This document shows positions 7,586-16,747 of a stretch of 64,000 nt of DNA, piece after piece. The position numbers and the translations under genes are program-made. This DNA comes from JBEVOS01 sp964563395 (GTDB lineage Bacteria; Pseudomonadota; Alphaproteobacteria; Caulobacterales; Aquidulcibacteraceae), in assembly GCA_964563395.1 (NCBI GenBank), contig CAZLWK010000003.1, forward strand, positions 1-64,000, in the 5' to 3' direction. Position 1 is the stretch's first letter, and each line of letters starts with the position of its first letter. The notes below the pieces were generated by a model. The model ran no database searches. It had not been told where the DNA came from and worked only from the letters and a program-made list of their open reading frames with translations.

Positions 7586-8545
7586 TTACGCGGCGAGCCT
7601 CTGCAAGCCCTGCTCCACACCGATCACGGGCTGATAGCCGAGATCGCGCTTGGCCTTGTCGCCCTTGAGCACGCAATCGCGCGACATCACCATCGCGGCG
7701 TGACGCGTTAGCATCGGCGCGCCCTTGAGGCCGAACGTGCGCCAAGCGAACTCCATCGCCCCGCCGAGGAAATCGGCCATGCCGGCGGAGATCGAATTGT
7801 CGCGCAATGTGAGGCCGCGCGCGGACGCCATTCCGCCGATGATCTCGCGCATGGTGCGCTCGCCCTCATCGAGAATGAAATAGGCTTCGCCCGGCGCACC
7901 CGTGGTCAATGCGAGCGAGATCGCGTGCGTGAGATTATCGATGTGGGTGGTCGAGGTGCGGGCGCGGCCATGATTGATCCACATCCATGAGCCGGACGCG
8001 GCCATCTGTTCGATCATCGGCAGAATGGTGGTGTCGCCCGGCCCCCAGATGAAGCGCGGGCGCAGCACGATCGTTTCAAAGCCCGGCGCGTTGATGGCGC
8101 GCACGCGCTGCTCGGCTTGCGCTTTCGTCGCGCAATAAGGATAGGGCGAATTCGGCGCGAGCGGATAGGTCTCATCGGCGCCGCGCAGATGCTGGCCGCG
8201 CACCAAAGCGGCTTCCGTGCCGATATGGATGAACCGCTTTACGCCAGCAGCCTTCGCCGCATCCAGCATACGCTGCGTGCCGAGCACGTTCGCGTTGAAC
8301 CACGCATCCTTTGGGCCCCAGGCTTCGACAAACGCGGCGCAATGCACGACCGCGTCGCAGCCCGCCATGTGCGAAGCGGAGACCGTATCGAGATCGGCGC
8401 GCACCGGCTCGGCGCCGAGCGCGCGGATCTTCGCATCCGACGCTTCGCTGCGCGACATGGCGCGCACTTGATGGCCGTCCGCGATAAGCTTCCGCGTCGC
8501 CGCGCCGCCGACGAAACCCGATGCGCCGGAGATGAAAACGTTCAT
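7586..8545 (-). CDS. NAD-dependent epimerase/dehydratase (extended SDR)
   Basis: 319 residues. The Rossmann motif SGASGFVGGAATRKL, HCAAFVEAWGP, and the catalytic Y-C-A-T-K pair (YPYCATKAQAE) mark an extended SDR of the 3-beta-hydroxysteroid dehydrogenase/epimerase type; VLRPRFIWGPGD follows. Substrate is not evident. The ATG at 8545 is preferred over a TTG two codons upstream. It lies 2 bases after the stop of the upstream CoA-ester lyase gene, so the two form an operon and may act in one pathway on acyl-CoA derived compounds (inference). Confidence 0.8.
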   Translation of the reverse strand: MNVFISGASGFVGGAATRKLIADGHQVRAMSRSEASDAKIRALGAEPVRADLDTVSASHMAGCDAVVHCAAFVEAWGPKDAWFNANVLGTQRMLDAAKAAGVKRFIHIGTEAALVRGQHLRGADETYPLAPNSPYPYCATKAQAEQRVRAINAPGFETIVLRPRFIWGPGDTTILPMIEQMAASGSWMWINHGRARTSTTHIDNLTHAISLALTTGAPGEAYFILDEGERTMREIIGGMASARGLTLRDNSISAGMADFLGGAMEFAWRTFGLKGAPMLTRHAAMVMSRDCVLKGDKAKRDLGYQPVIGVEQGLQRLAA

Positions 8546-8547
8546 GA

Positions 8548-9597
8548 TCAAAGCCCGTAAATCTCAGCCATCGCCTTGTCTTTCCTCGCCACCAGACGCG
8601 CGAGATCGACGATCACTTTCGCCTGCTTCCAAGTGGCGTCGTCCTGCATCTTACCGTCGATCATGGCGACGCCCGAGCCGTCCGGCATAGCCTCCAGAAT
8701 GCGCTTGGCGAACGCGACCTCGGCGGGATCGGGATTGAACACTTTCTTCGCGATGGCGATCTGGCTGGGGTGAAGGCTCCAGGCGCCGGCGCAGCCCATC
8801 AGAAATGCGTTGCGGAATTGCTGTTCGCAGCCTTCGGGATCGTCGATGGCGCCATAAGGCCCGTAGAACGCCTTGATCCCATGCATCGCGCACGCATCGA
8901 CCATCTTGGCGAAAGTATAGTGCCAGAGATCCTGCTGCACGCTTTCGCGCGCGCCGCCGCCCTCGCTCGCATCGGCGATGACCCGGTAGCCTGGATGGCC
9001 CCCGCCCACGCGGGTCGTCTTCATCTTGCGCGAGGCGGCGAGATCGGCGGGGCCAAGCGATATGCCCTGCATGCGCGGGCTTGCGCCGGCGATGGCTTCG
9101 ACATTGGCCACGCCCTGCGCCGTCTCCAACAGCGCGTGCAGCAGGATCGGCCGCTTGATCTGATGCTTGGCCTCGAGCGAGGCGAGCAATTGGTCCATGT
9201 AGGTGATGTCCCAGGGTCCTTCGACCTTGGGCACCATGATCACATCGATCTGGTTTCCCGCCTCCGCGACGATCTCGATCACCTCGTCCAGGTGCCAGGG
9301 CGAGTTGAGGCAATTGATCCGCGTCCAATAGCCGACGCCGGCGGCGGCGAAATCGATCGTACGCGCCATCTCGATGAGGCCCTTGCGCGCCTCGATCTTC
9401 CTGTCCGCCGGAATAGCGTCCTCAAGGTTGGCGAGGATGACATCGCATTCGCCGAGCAGGTCCGGCGTTTTGGCGCGCACCTTCTCCAAATGGGCCGGCA
9501 CGAAATGGATCATCCGCTCAAGCGTGATCGGCAATTCCCTCAGCGGCGCAGGCGCGCCGATGGCGAGCGGGGCGAAAAACTGGCGCGGCGTCTTCAT
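8548..9597 (-). CDS. HpcH/HpaI-family CoA-ester lyase, malyl-CoA lyase-like
   Basis: 349 residues with the citrate lyase beta/malyl-CoA lyase layout: CDVILANLEDAIPADRKIEAR, VGYWTRINCLNSPW, IDVIMVPKVEG with the conserved Lys, LLHALLETAQGVANVEAIA with the metal-binding Glu, MQGISLGPADLAAS, and WSLHPSQIAIA. The order and the QGISLGPADLA block resemble beta-methylmalyl/malyl-CoA lyases, which cleave a 3-hydroxyacyl-CoA to glyoxylate plus an acyl-CoA. GAGGG upstream supports the ATG. It is the first gene of a two-gene operon with the SDR. The exact substrate is inference. Confidence 0.8.
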   Translation of the reverse strand: MKTPRQFFAPLAIGAPAPLRELPITLERMIHFVPAHLEKVRAKTPDLLGECDVILANLEDAIPADRKIEARKGLIEMARTIDFAAAGVGYWTRINCLNSPWHLDEVIEIVAEAGNQIDVIMVPKVEGPWDITYMDQLLASLEAKHQIKRPILLHALLETAQGVANVEAIAGASPRMQGISLGPADLAASRKMKTTRVGGGHPGYRVIADASEGGGARESVQQDLWHYTFAKMVDACAMHGIKAFYGPYGAIDDPEGCEQQFRNAFLMGCAGAWSLHPSQIAIAKKVFNPDPAEVAFAKRILEAMPDGSGVAMIDGKMQDDATWKQAKVIVDLARLVARKDKAMAEIYGL

Positions 9598-9667
9598 GGA
9601 GGTCCCTCTTTTGCGCGGCGCACAATAGGGGGATTTTCAAACTTTCAAAGACGGCTGTTTCGCGTGG

Positions 9668-11038
9668 TTAATGCAATTTGAGGCGTGGCCGGACAATCTG
9701 GTTCACATGGCCGATGACGATCATCGCCAACCCCTTGATCCAGCCATGAATGGCGATGAGGTGCATGCGATAGAGCGAGACATAGACGAAGCGCGCGAGC
9801 GCCCCTTCCACCGCCATGCGCCCCCCGATGAGATTGCCCATGAGGCTGCCCACCGTGGAGAAGCGCGACAGCGACACGAGCGATCCGTGATCGTGATAGA
9901 CGAAGGGCCTTAGATCGCGCCGCCCCTGCACCAGGCGCTTCAAATTGTCGAACGCAATATCGGCCATCTGATGCGCCGCCTGGGCGCGCGGGGGAACTGG
10001 CGGGCCCTCTCCGGGCTGAAGGAAACAGCAATCGCCGATCGCGAAAATCCGATCGTCCCGCGTCGTCTGCAGTGTCTCGCGCACGACAAGTTGGTTGTTG
10101 CGGTTGGTTTCCAGGCCGGCGAGGTCCTTCAGGAAATCGGGACCTTTGACACCCGCGGCCCAGACCCGCAAATCGGCGGGGATCAATTCGCCCGTCTTCG
10201 TCATCATCCCGTCTTCACGGACTTCCGTGATCGGCATGCCGGTGATGACGCGCACGCCGAGCGCTTCGAGTTCCTTATGCGCGGCGGCGGCGAGTTTTTC
10301 CGGCAGCGCCGGCAGGATGCGCGGCCCGGCCTCGATCAGCGTCACCTTCAGCCGGCTCTCATCAAAGACCTCAAGACCGTAATGGCGCAGCGCCGCGGCG
10401 GCGTTGAACAATTCGGCGGCGAGCTCGACGCCGGTGGCGCCCCCGCCCACGATCGCCACACGGACGTAGGAATCCGCGCTCGGATCGAGGCTCATCGTGC
10501 GCGAAACGCGCAGGCAATGATTGAGCAGCTTGGTGCGGAAGCGGTCGGCCTGGGCGCGGCTGTCAAGCGAAAGGCAATGCTCGCGCGCGCCGGGCGTGCC
10601 GAAATCGTTGGTGACCGACCCCACCGCGATCACGAGATAATCGTAGCGGATGCGGTGGCGCGCCATGATTTCGCGGCCGTCCTCATCCAGGATGGGGGCG
10701 ATCAGGACCTGGCGCCGCTCGCGATCGATTCCCTCCATCGCGCCGAAGAAATAGCGATAGCGCCAGCGATGGCCGTGGCTGCGATAGCCGACCTCGTCGA
10801 GATTGGCGTCGAGGCTGCCGGCGGCGACCTCGTGCAGAAGCGGCTTCCAGATATGGGTGCGGTTCTTTTCCAGGAGGATGATGTCGAACTTCTCGCGCCC
10901 GAAGCGCGCGCCGAGCTTGGCGGCGAGCTCCAGCCCGCCGGCGCCGCCGCCGACGACCACGATCTGGATTTTCTTGGCCGGCTGCGGGGGCGGCCGCGCG
11001 GGGGCCGTTTCGGCTGGCGCAAGGAGGGTGTCTGTCAC
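9668..11038 (-). CDS. ndh: Type II NADH dehydrogenase
   Basis: 456 residues from a GTG start. Two dinucleotide-binding motifs are visible: IVVVGGGAGGLELAAKLG for FAD near residue 25 and VAIVGGGATGVELAAEL for NADH near residue 190. VWAAGVKGPDFL and RIFAIGDCC are typical of NDH-2, and the C-terminus (IHGWIKGLAMIVIG) is a hydrophobic/amphipathic anchor to the inner membrane. NDH-2 passes electrons from NADH to quinone without proton pumping. It is transcribed alone, away from the FdhF-like gene 71 bp away. Confidence 0.9.
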   Translation of the reverse strand: MTDTLLAPAETAPARPPPQPAKKIQIVVVGGGAGGLELAAKLGARFGREKFDIILLEKNRTHIWKPLLHEVAAGSLDANLDEVGYRSHGHRWRYRYFFGAMEGIDRERRQVLIAPILDEDGREIMARHRIRYDYLVIAVGSVTNDFGTPGAREHCLSLDSRAQADRFRTKLLNHCLRVSRTMSLDPSADSYVRVAIVGGGATGVELAAELFNAAAALRHYGLEVFDESRLKVTLIEAGPRILPALPEKLAAAAHKELEALGVRVITGMPITEVREDGMMTKTGELIPADLRVWAAGVKGPDFLKDLAGLETNRNNQLVVRETLQTTRDDRIFAIGDCCFLQPGEGPPVPPRAQAAHQMADIAFDNLKRLVQGRRDLRPFVYHDHGSLVSLSRFSTVGSLMGNLIGGRMAVEGALARFVYVSLYRMHLIAIHGWIKGLAMIVIGHVNQIVRPRLKLH

Positions 11039-11109
11039 GCGCCGAGCGTAACAGTGTTCGCCTTCAGCGAACAGTCGCGCTCCGTCGCGCCCACGGCTAC
11101 AACGGGTCC

Positions 11110-13275
11110 ATGTCGAAACCCATTGTCGGCGGCGGCGCCAAGAAGGTGCTCTACGCCCTCGCCACGGCCCAGCGCATCGGCCTTGAGAACACCGCCAAGG
11201 CGCTGACGTCGAAAAACGCCTGCAAGGCGTGCGCGCTCGGCATGGGCGGGCAGAAGGGCGGCATGACCAACGAGGCGGGAGAGTTTCCCTCCGTCTGCAA
11301 CAAATCGATCCAAGCCCAATCCACCGACATTCAGCCCGGCATCCCGTTGAATGTGCTCACGCACGCGCTGTCCGACCTCAAGGAATTGGACGGCCATGAA
11401 TTGGAGCACCTGGGGCGGCTCGCCTTCCCCATCCACAAGCCGGCGGGAGAGGATCGTTTTCGGGCGATCGATTGGGCCGAGGCGCTCGACCTCGCGGCCG
11501 CGCGCTTTTCAGCGACCCCGCCAGCGCGGACGTTCTTTTATTCCTCAGGCCGCTCCTCGAACGAAGCCGGCTTCGTGCTGCAGCTTCTCGCCCGCGCCTA
11601 TGGCACCAACAACGTCAATAATTGCTCCTATTATTGTCATCAGGCCACCAGCGTCGGCCTTGGAACCACGATCGGCGCGGGCACGTCGACCGTCGAATTG
11701 GAGGACCTCGACCGCTGCGATCTGATCTTCGTGATCGGCGCAAATCCATCCTCCAATCATCCGCGCTTCATCCACAAGCTGAAGAATTGCCGTGCGCGCG
11801 GCGGGGAGGTGATCATCATCAATCCGGCGCGCGAGGCGGGCCTTGTGCGCTTCGCCGTGCCCAAGAGCCCCGCCTCGATGCTGAAGGGCGGTGATTGGAT
11901 CGCTTCGGATTATCTTCAGCCGCGCATCGGCTCGGACGTGGCCTTGTTCAAAGGGCTCGCCAAGGCCGTGCTTGAATTGGGCGCGCAAGACGACGCGTAC
12001 ATCGCCGCGCATTGCACCGGCTTTGAAGCCTTCGCCGCCGACATCGCCCTGCTTGCGTGGGACGAGATCGAAGCGATCACCGGCCTCGCGCGCACGGAAA
12101 TTGTCCGCGTGGCCGCGCTCTACGCAAGAGCTGAGAACGCCGTCTTCGCCTGGGGCATGGGCATGACGCACCACCTGAACGGCGTCGACAATGTCGAATA
12201 CATCGCCAATCTCGCGCTGCTGCGCGGCCAGGTCGGCGGAATTGGGAAGGGACTTTTGCCGCTGCGCGGCCATTCGAACGTGCAAGGCATCGGCACGATC
12301 GGCGTCAAGCCGGTTCTGGCCGATGACGTGATGGCGAAGATGGAGGAGACGTTCGGCGTGTCGCTGCCGAAGGCCGCCGGCTTCGACACCATGGCTTCTA
12401 TGCAGGCGGCGCATCGCGGCGAGATCGATTGCGCGCTGATGATGGGCGGCAATCTCTACGAATCCAATCCGAACAGCGCCTGGGCCGAGGAGGCGCTCGA
12501 CCGCATCGGCTTCAAACTCTACCTCACCACGACGCTCAATCGCGGCCATGCGCACGGGATCGACAGCGGCGAAGCGCTGATCCTGCCGGTCACGGCGCGC
12601 GACGAGGAATGGGAGCCCACCACACAAGAAAGCATGTTCAATTTCGTACGCTTGTCCGACGGCGGCATTCGACGCCTCGCCGGCGTTCGCCCGGAAACCT
12701 GGATTCTGAGCGAGTTGGCTCGCCGCCTCCTTCCAAATTCGCCCATCGAGTTTGGCGCCTTTCAAAAGCACAAGCACGTGCGCGAGGCCATCGCCCGCAT
12801 CGTGCCGGGCATGGAGGACCTCGCCGACATCGATGCGGCGCGGCGTGAATTCCATGTGCGCGGGCGCGTTCTGCATACGCCGCGCTTCAACACCGAGGAT
12901 GGCAAGGCGCGCTTCGTGGTGCGCGCAACGCCCAAGGCCCGCGACACGCTCATGCTCACGAGCGTGCGCTCCGAGGGTCAGTTCAACACCATCATCTATG
13001 AGCGCGCCGATGCATATCGCGGCGGGGCCGATCGCTGGAGCGTGATGCTCCATCCGGACGATCTGGCCGCGCTCGATCTGAAGGACGGCGCCCGCGCCCA
13101 TGTGCGCTCAGCCCACGGCGTCATGGAGAACGTGACAGTGCGCGCCTTCGACATCGCACGCGGTTCGGCGATGGCGTATTTTCCAGAGGCGAATGCGTTG
13201 ACCGGCACGACGGTCGACCCGCGCAGCAAGACGCCCGCCTTCAAGGCGACGCCGATTTCGATCGAGCCGGCTTAG
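11110..13275 (+). CDS. FdhF/YdeP-family molybdopterin oxidoreductase
   Basis: 721 residues, close to the family norm. The N-terminus has CKAC (Cys38, Cys41) and Cys63 but not the full four-Cys iron-sulfur motif of formate dehydrogenases. FFYSSGRSSNEAGFVLQLLA, NNVNNCSYYCHQATS, FVIGANPSSNHPRFIHKL, AVFAWGMGMTHHLNGVDN and RGHSNVQGIGT define a bis-molybdopterin enzyme of the YdeP type; the C-terminal domain includes SEGQFNTIIYERADAYRGG. Physiological substrate is unknown for most of this family; some members are linked to acid or anaerobic stress. Convergent with the iron enzyme, sharing four bases at the stops. Confidence 0.87.
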   Translation: MSKPIVGGGAKKVLYALATAQRIGLENTAKALTSKNACKACALGMGGQKGGMTNEAGEFPSVCNKSIQAQSTDIQPGIPLNVLTHALSDLKELDGHELEHLGRLAFPIHKPAGEDRFRAIDWAEALDLAAARFSATPPARTFFYSSGRSSNEAGFVLQLLARAYGTNNVNNCSYYCHQATSVGLGTTIGAGTSTVELEDLDRCDLIFVIGANPSSNHPRFIHKLKNCRARGGEVIIINPAREAGLVRFAVPKSPASMLKGGDWIASDYLQPRIGSDVALFKGLAKAVLELGAQDDAYIAAHCTGFEAFAADIALLAWDEIEAITGLARTEIVRVAALYARAENAVFAWGMGMTHHLNGVDNVEYIANLALLRGQVGGIGKGLLPLRGHSNVQGIGTIGVKPVLADDVMAKMEETFGVSLPKAAGFDTMASMQAAHRGEIDCALMMGGNLYESNPNSAWAEEALDRIGFKLYLTTTLNRGHAHGIDSGEALILPVTARDEEWEPTTQESMFNFVRLSDGGIRRLAGVRPETWILSELARRLLPNSPIEFGAFQKHKHVREAIARIVPGMEDLADIDAARREFHVRGRVLHTPRFNTEDGKARFVVRATPKARDTLMLTSVRSEGQFNTIIYERADAYRGGADRWSVMLHPDDLAALDLKDGARAHVRSAHGVMENVTVRAFDIARGSAMAYFPEANALTGTTVDPRSKTPAFKATPISIEPA

Positions 13276-14180
13276 TTGGCGCGCCCGCACCCGCCCCAAA
13301 GGCGTTTGCGATAGGCTTCGAAGCAGCGCGCGCCGCACGCCAGACGAATGAGCGCGCCCTCGGCGATGAACCGCGCCACTTCCGGTCGATCGGCGACGAT
13401 CGGATAGAGAATTTCGCGGTTCCAATCTTCCGAGTGCTTCACATCCAGCGTAGCGTGGACCGCGAAATAGCGCCGCGCGGGCCCGACATTGAGCCGCCGC
13501 AAGCCCTCATCCACCAGCGCGGCGCGGCCGGGCGCGGTGAGTTCGACAACCCCAAGGGCGCCGATCGCGTGGTACGCGTAGCGGCGACTGGTGGCGAAGG
13601 CGATCATGGCATTGCCAAGCGCCAGCGCGGGGGCGAGCGTGTGCTCGATGCTCGGTGAGAGGCCCCGCGCATCGGCGAGGTCCGACAGCATGGGCCCATG
13701 CATCGCGCTCTCGCGCCCCTGGCCCATTTCGTCCCAATAATTGCGCGCAAGCTCCAGCTTCGCCTGCGTCGGCATCTTCACCTGGGTCAGCGCCACGAGA
13801 TCGTCGAACCCCGCCTCGCCGCCGACCTCCTGGGTCAGGAACCAGTCCATTTCCTCGAGCGTGGCGGCTTGCGCGAGCCAGGGGAACAGCGGATCGCCTT
13901 GGCCGGGGCCGTCCTCGCGCAAGCGCACGAACCAATCGACGAAGCCGCCCGCATCGATGGGCGCAAGCCCGGCGCGCGCGCCGACAATTTCGCGCATGCT
14001 TTCGATGAAGGCGCCCTCCTCCATCTTCATGCGCGCGTCATGCTCGATCGCGCTGCGCCAGGAAGGCGATGGCGCCGATGGGGAGAGGCGCGCCCTGTTC
14101 CAGCGCGCCAACCTTCGGTGCAAATCGAGATCGAACTCGACTTCGGCGTCGAGCGTGTTTGGGATGGAGAATGTCAGCAT
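13272..14180 (-). CDS. Haem-oxygenase-like iron-containing redox enzyme
   Basis: 302 residues, mostly helical. Candidate metal ligands are spread as in the haem-oxygenase-like diiron/iron family: ATLEEMDWFLTQEVGGE, RNYWDEMGQGRESAMHG, then YFAVHATLDVKHSEDWN near the C-terminus. Such proteins bind one or two irons and oxidise diverse small molecules; no partner gene in this window suggests a substrate. No signal peptide is seen, so cytosolic. The last residues contain three Cys (CGARC and CG), unusual for the family core. The stop overlaps that of the FdhF-like gene by 4 bp; the start faces the HtrA gene across 97 bp. Confidence 0.7.
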   Translation of the reverse strand: MLTFSIPNTLDAEVEFDLDLHRRLARWNRARLSPSAPSPSWRSAIEHDARMKMEEGAFIESMREIVGARAGLAPIDAGGFVDWFVRLREDGPGQGDPLFPWLAQAATLEEMDWFLTQEVGGEAGFDDLVALTQVKMPTQAKLELARNYWDEMGQGRESAMHGPMLSDLADARGLSPSIEHTLAPALALGNAMIAFATSRRYAYHAIGALGVVELTAPGRAALVDEGLRRLNVGPARRYFAVHATLDVKHSEDWNREILYPIVADRPEVARFIAEGALIRLACGARCFEAYRKRLWGGCGRAN

Positions 14181-14277
14181 GGGCCGAGAACGCGGCGCGC
14201 ATGGGGTCGTTCCGCTTGAAAAACCGATGATTGCCAGTTGGGGCGGCGGCGCCTAAAGCTCGGCGAAACAGGATCGC

Positions 14278-15675
14278 ATGCGTCTCCTCCCCCTTATTCT
14301 CTTATGTTTCTGGATTGGCGGCGCGGCGCCGGCGCTAGCGCAAACGCGGCTGCCGCCCGAGGGCTTCGCCGATCTCGCCGAACGTTTGTCACCGGCGGTC
14401 GTGAACATCGCGACCACGCAGCGCGTCGACGACGTGGCGGATTTGCCGGCCTTTCCGCGTGGCTCTCCGCTTGAGCGCTTCAACGACAATTTCGCTGGGG
14501 CGCCGGAAATTACGTCCCTCGGTTCCGGCTTCGTCATCAGCGCGGACGGCGTGGTGGTGACGAACAATCATGTCATCGAAGGCGCCGATTCGATTGAGGT
14601 CATCCTGCAATCGGGCGAACAGCTCGACGCCACGATCGTGGGGCGCGACCCCGCCACCGATATCGCCGTTCTGCGCGTGCGCCCGCGCGGGGCACTGCCC
14701 TTCGTCTCCTTCGGCGACAGCGACCGCGCGCGCGTCGGGGACCTGGTGCTGGCGATCGGCAATCCGTTCGGCCTTGGCGGCACCGTGACGGTCGGGATCG
14801 TCTCGGCGCGCAACCGCAACATCGATGCGGGCCGCTACGACGATTTCATCCAGACGGACGCGGCCATCAATCGGGGCAATTCCGGCGGGCCGTTGTTCAA
14901 CATGGCCGGCCAGGTGATCGGCGTGAACACGGCCATCGTCTCGCCCACCGGGGGTTCCGTCGGCGTCGGCTTCGCCACGCCCGCGGCGCTGGCGCGGCCG
15001 GTGATCGATCAAATTCTGCGTTATGGCGAGACCCGGCGCGGCTGGCTGGGCGTGCGCCTTGGGCCCGTCACGCCGGAGATCGCCGCCGAGGCCGGCCTGC
15101 GCGCGCCACGCGGCGCCGTGGTGCGGCGCGTGACGGGCGGACCGGCGCAGCGGGCGGGCCTGCGCGCTGGCGACGTGATCGTCCGCTTCGACGGTCGGGA
15201 GGTCGCCGACAGCCGCGCGCTCACGCGCATGGTGGCCGAAGCGCAGATCGGGCGCACGCTGGCCATCGAGGTCGCGCGCGGGGGCCGCCGCCTCACTGTG
15301 AACGCCACCATCGAGCGGCTGACCGAATCCATCGCCGCGCTGCCGGAAGAGCGCCTGGACGGGCGCACCGAGGGCGGGCCGGTCACGGGCGGACGCGTCA
15401 TGGGCATGATGCTGCTCGAGCTCAACGCAGAGGTGCGCCGACGCTATAGCCTGGGCCCTCGCGTGCGCGGCCTGGCGGTGGCCTCGATCGACCCCGCGAG
15501 CGACGCCCGCAACAAGATCGAGCCCGGCGATGTGATCGTTGAAATGAATTTCGACCCGATCGATTCCGTGGGGCAAGCCAGGGCAGTTGCCGAGCGCGCC
15601 GGAAGAAACAAGACCGTGCTGCTCTACATTAACCGTGGCGGCGACATGACCTTTCGCGCCGTCCGAACCCCGTGA
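14278..15675 (+). CDS. DegP/HtrA-type periplasmic serine protease
   Basis: 465 residues. Signal peptide MRLLPLILLCFWIGGAAPAL with cleavage near AQ. Trypsin-like domain with catalytic His98 (TNNHVIEG), Asp128 (ATDIAVLRV) and Ser202 (RGNSGGPLF) all present, followed by two PDZ domains (about 250-335, with RGWLGVRLGPV, and 370-460, with GMMLLELNAEVRRR). It should degrade or refold misfolded envelope proteins in the periplasm. No partner operon gene; a palindrome and the hydroxybutyryl-CoA dehydrogenase gene follow. Confidence 0.92.
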   Translation: MRLLPLILLCFWIGGAAPALAQTRLPPEGFADLAERLSPAVVNIATTQRVDDVADLPAFPRGSPLERFNDNFAGAPEITSLGSGFVISADGVVVTNNHVIEGADSIEVILQSGEQLDATIVGRDPATDIAVLRVRPRGALPFVSFGDSDRARVGDLVLAIGNPFGLGGTVTVGIVSARNRNIDAGRYDDFIQTDAAINRGNSGGPLFNMAGQVIGVNTAIVSPTGGSVGVGFATPAALARPVIDQILRYGETRRGWLGVRLGPVTPEIAAEAGLRAPRGAVVRRVTGGPAQRAGLRAGDVIVRFDGREVADSRALTRMVAEAQIGRTLAIEVARGGRRLTVNATIERLTESIAALPEERLDGRTEGGPVTGGRVMGMMLLELNAEVRRRYSLGPRVRGLAVASIDPASDARNKIEPGDVIVEMNFDPIDSVGQARAVAERAGRNKTVLLYINRGGDMTFRAVRTP

Positions 15676-15699
15676 GCGGCCCTGTGCATCAAATGTTTC

Positions 15700-15717
15700 T
15701 GTTGCTGCACTGCAACA
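15700..15717. promoter_or_regulatory. TGC/GCA palindrome, PhaR-like operator candidate
   Basis: Perfect inverted repeat TGTTGC / GCAACA around TGCACT, containing CTGC-ACT-GCA. Sites of the form CTGC-N3-GCAG are bound by PhaR, the regulator of polyhydroxybutyrate genes. It lies 67 bp upstream of the 3-hydroxybutyryl-CoA dehydrogenase start, with TATGTT at 15723-15728 as a possible -10. It could also act as a weak terminator hairpin for the protease gene, but no T-run follows. Confidence 0.45.
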
Positions 15718-15783
15718 TGAAGCTATGTTAGGGTGCTTTCCACCGCCCGGGCGCTGGGCGAACAAGGCAGCGAGCGAAGCCCA

Positions 15784-16671
15784 GTGAGCACAACAAACGG
15801 GATCAAGACGGTTGGCGTGATCGGCGCCGGCCAGATGGGGGCGGGCATCGCCCATGTCGCCGCGCTCGCCGGCTATGACGTGCTGCTGAACGACATCGAT
15901 TCAAGCGTCGTCGACACGGGTTTGCACACCATCGAGCGCAATATGGGCCGCCAGGTCCATCGGGAAATGATCTCGCACAAGGACATGCAGGCCGCGCTGC
16001 CGCGCATTCGCAAGGCCGCCAAATTGAGCGATTTCGGCCCGGCCGACATCGTCATTGAATCGGTGATCGAACGCGAGGAAGTGAAACGCCAGATTTTCCA
16101 GGATTTGCGCGCCGTGCTGCGGCCCGATGCGCTGCTGGCGTCCAACACCTCATCTATATCGATCACGCGCCTGGCGGCCTCAACCGATCGGCCGGAACGA
16201 TTCATCGGGCTTCATTTCATGAATCCCGCGCCGCTGATGAAGCTCGTGGAGCTTATTCGCGGCCTCGCCACCAGCCAGGAGACCTACGAGACCGCGGTGC
16301 GTTTCGTGGAAAGCCTGGGCAAGACCATCGCCAACGCCGAGGACTTTCCCGCCTTTATCGTCAATCGCGTGCTCGTGCCGATGATCAATGAGGCGGTGTA
16401 TACGCTCTACGAAGGTGTGGGCTCGGTCGAGGCGATCGACAAGGCGATGCGGCTGGGCGCCAATCATCCGATGGGCCCGCTGGAGCTCGCGGATTTCATC
16501 GGCCTCGACACCTGCCTCTCCATCATGCAGGTGCTCAATGAAGGCCTTGCCGACACCAAGTATCGGCCGTGTCCGCTGCTGGTGAAATATGTGGAGGCGG
16601 GCTGGCTCGGCCAGAAAACAGAGCGCGGCTTCTACGATTATCGCGGCGAAACGCCGATGCCGACTCGCTAA
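15784..16671 (+). CDS. hbd: 3-hydroxybutyryl-CoA dehydrogenase
   Basis: 295 residues from GTG 15784 (MSTTNGIKTVGVIGAGQMGAG when translated with Met); an upstream in-frame extension of 17 residues is not conserved-looking. Rossmann motif VGVIGAGQMGAGIAHVAAL, SNTSSISITRLA, HFMNPAPLM, DFPAFIVNRVLVPM and GANHPMGPLELADFIGLD are the classic HAD signatures; the length matches single-function enzymes. It interconverts acetoacetyl-CoA and 3-hydroxybutyryl-CoA with NAD(P), in butyrate/PHB-related or beta-oxidation metabolism. The PhaR-like palindrome upstream fits this role. Confidence 0.93.
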   Translation: MSTTNGIKTVGVIGAGQMGAGIAHVAALAGYDVLLNDIDSSVVDTGLHTIERNMGRQVHREMISHKDMQAALPRIRKAAKLSDFGPADIVIESVIEREEVKRQIFQDLRAVLRPDALLASNTSSISITRLAASTDRPERFIGLHFMNPAPLMKLVELIRGLATSQETYETAVRFVESLGKTIANAEDFPAFIVNRVLVPMINEAVYTLYEGVGSVEAIDKAMRLGANHPMGPLELADFIGLDTCLSIMQVLNEGLADTKYRPCPLLVKYVEAGWLGQKTERGFYDYRGETPMPTR

Positions 16672-16747
16672 GCGCGCGGCTTCGCCACAGGCTCGCCATC
16701 TGCATTTGATTCAACGGCGCTTCGTTCCCGAGCGAGGTGCTTCAGGC

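Noticed and set aside
11545..13101. Long antisense open frame (518 residues) under the FdhF-like gene
   Set aside because: Composition is Arg/Ala/His rich with no domain, typical of a GC-rich mirror frame of a real gene.
14389..15855. Antisense open frame of 488 residues over the HtrA protease
   Set aside because: Same high-GC mirror effect; the plus strand has complete catalytic motifs.
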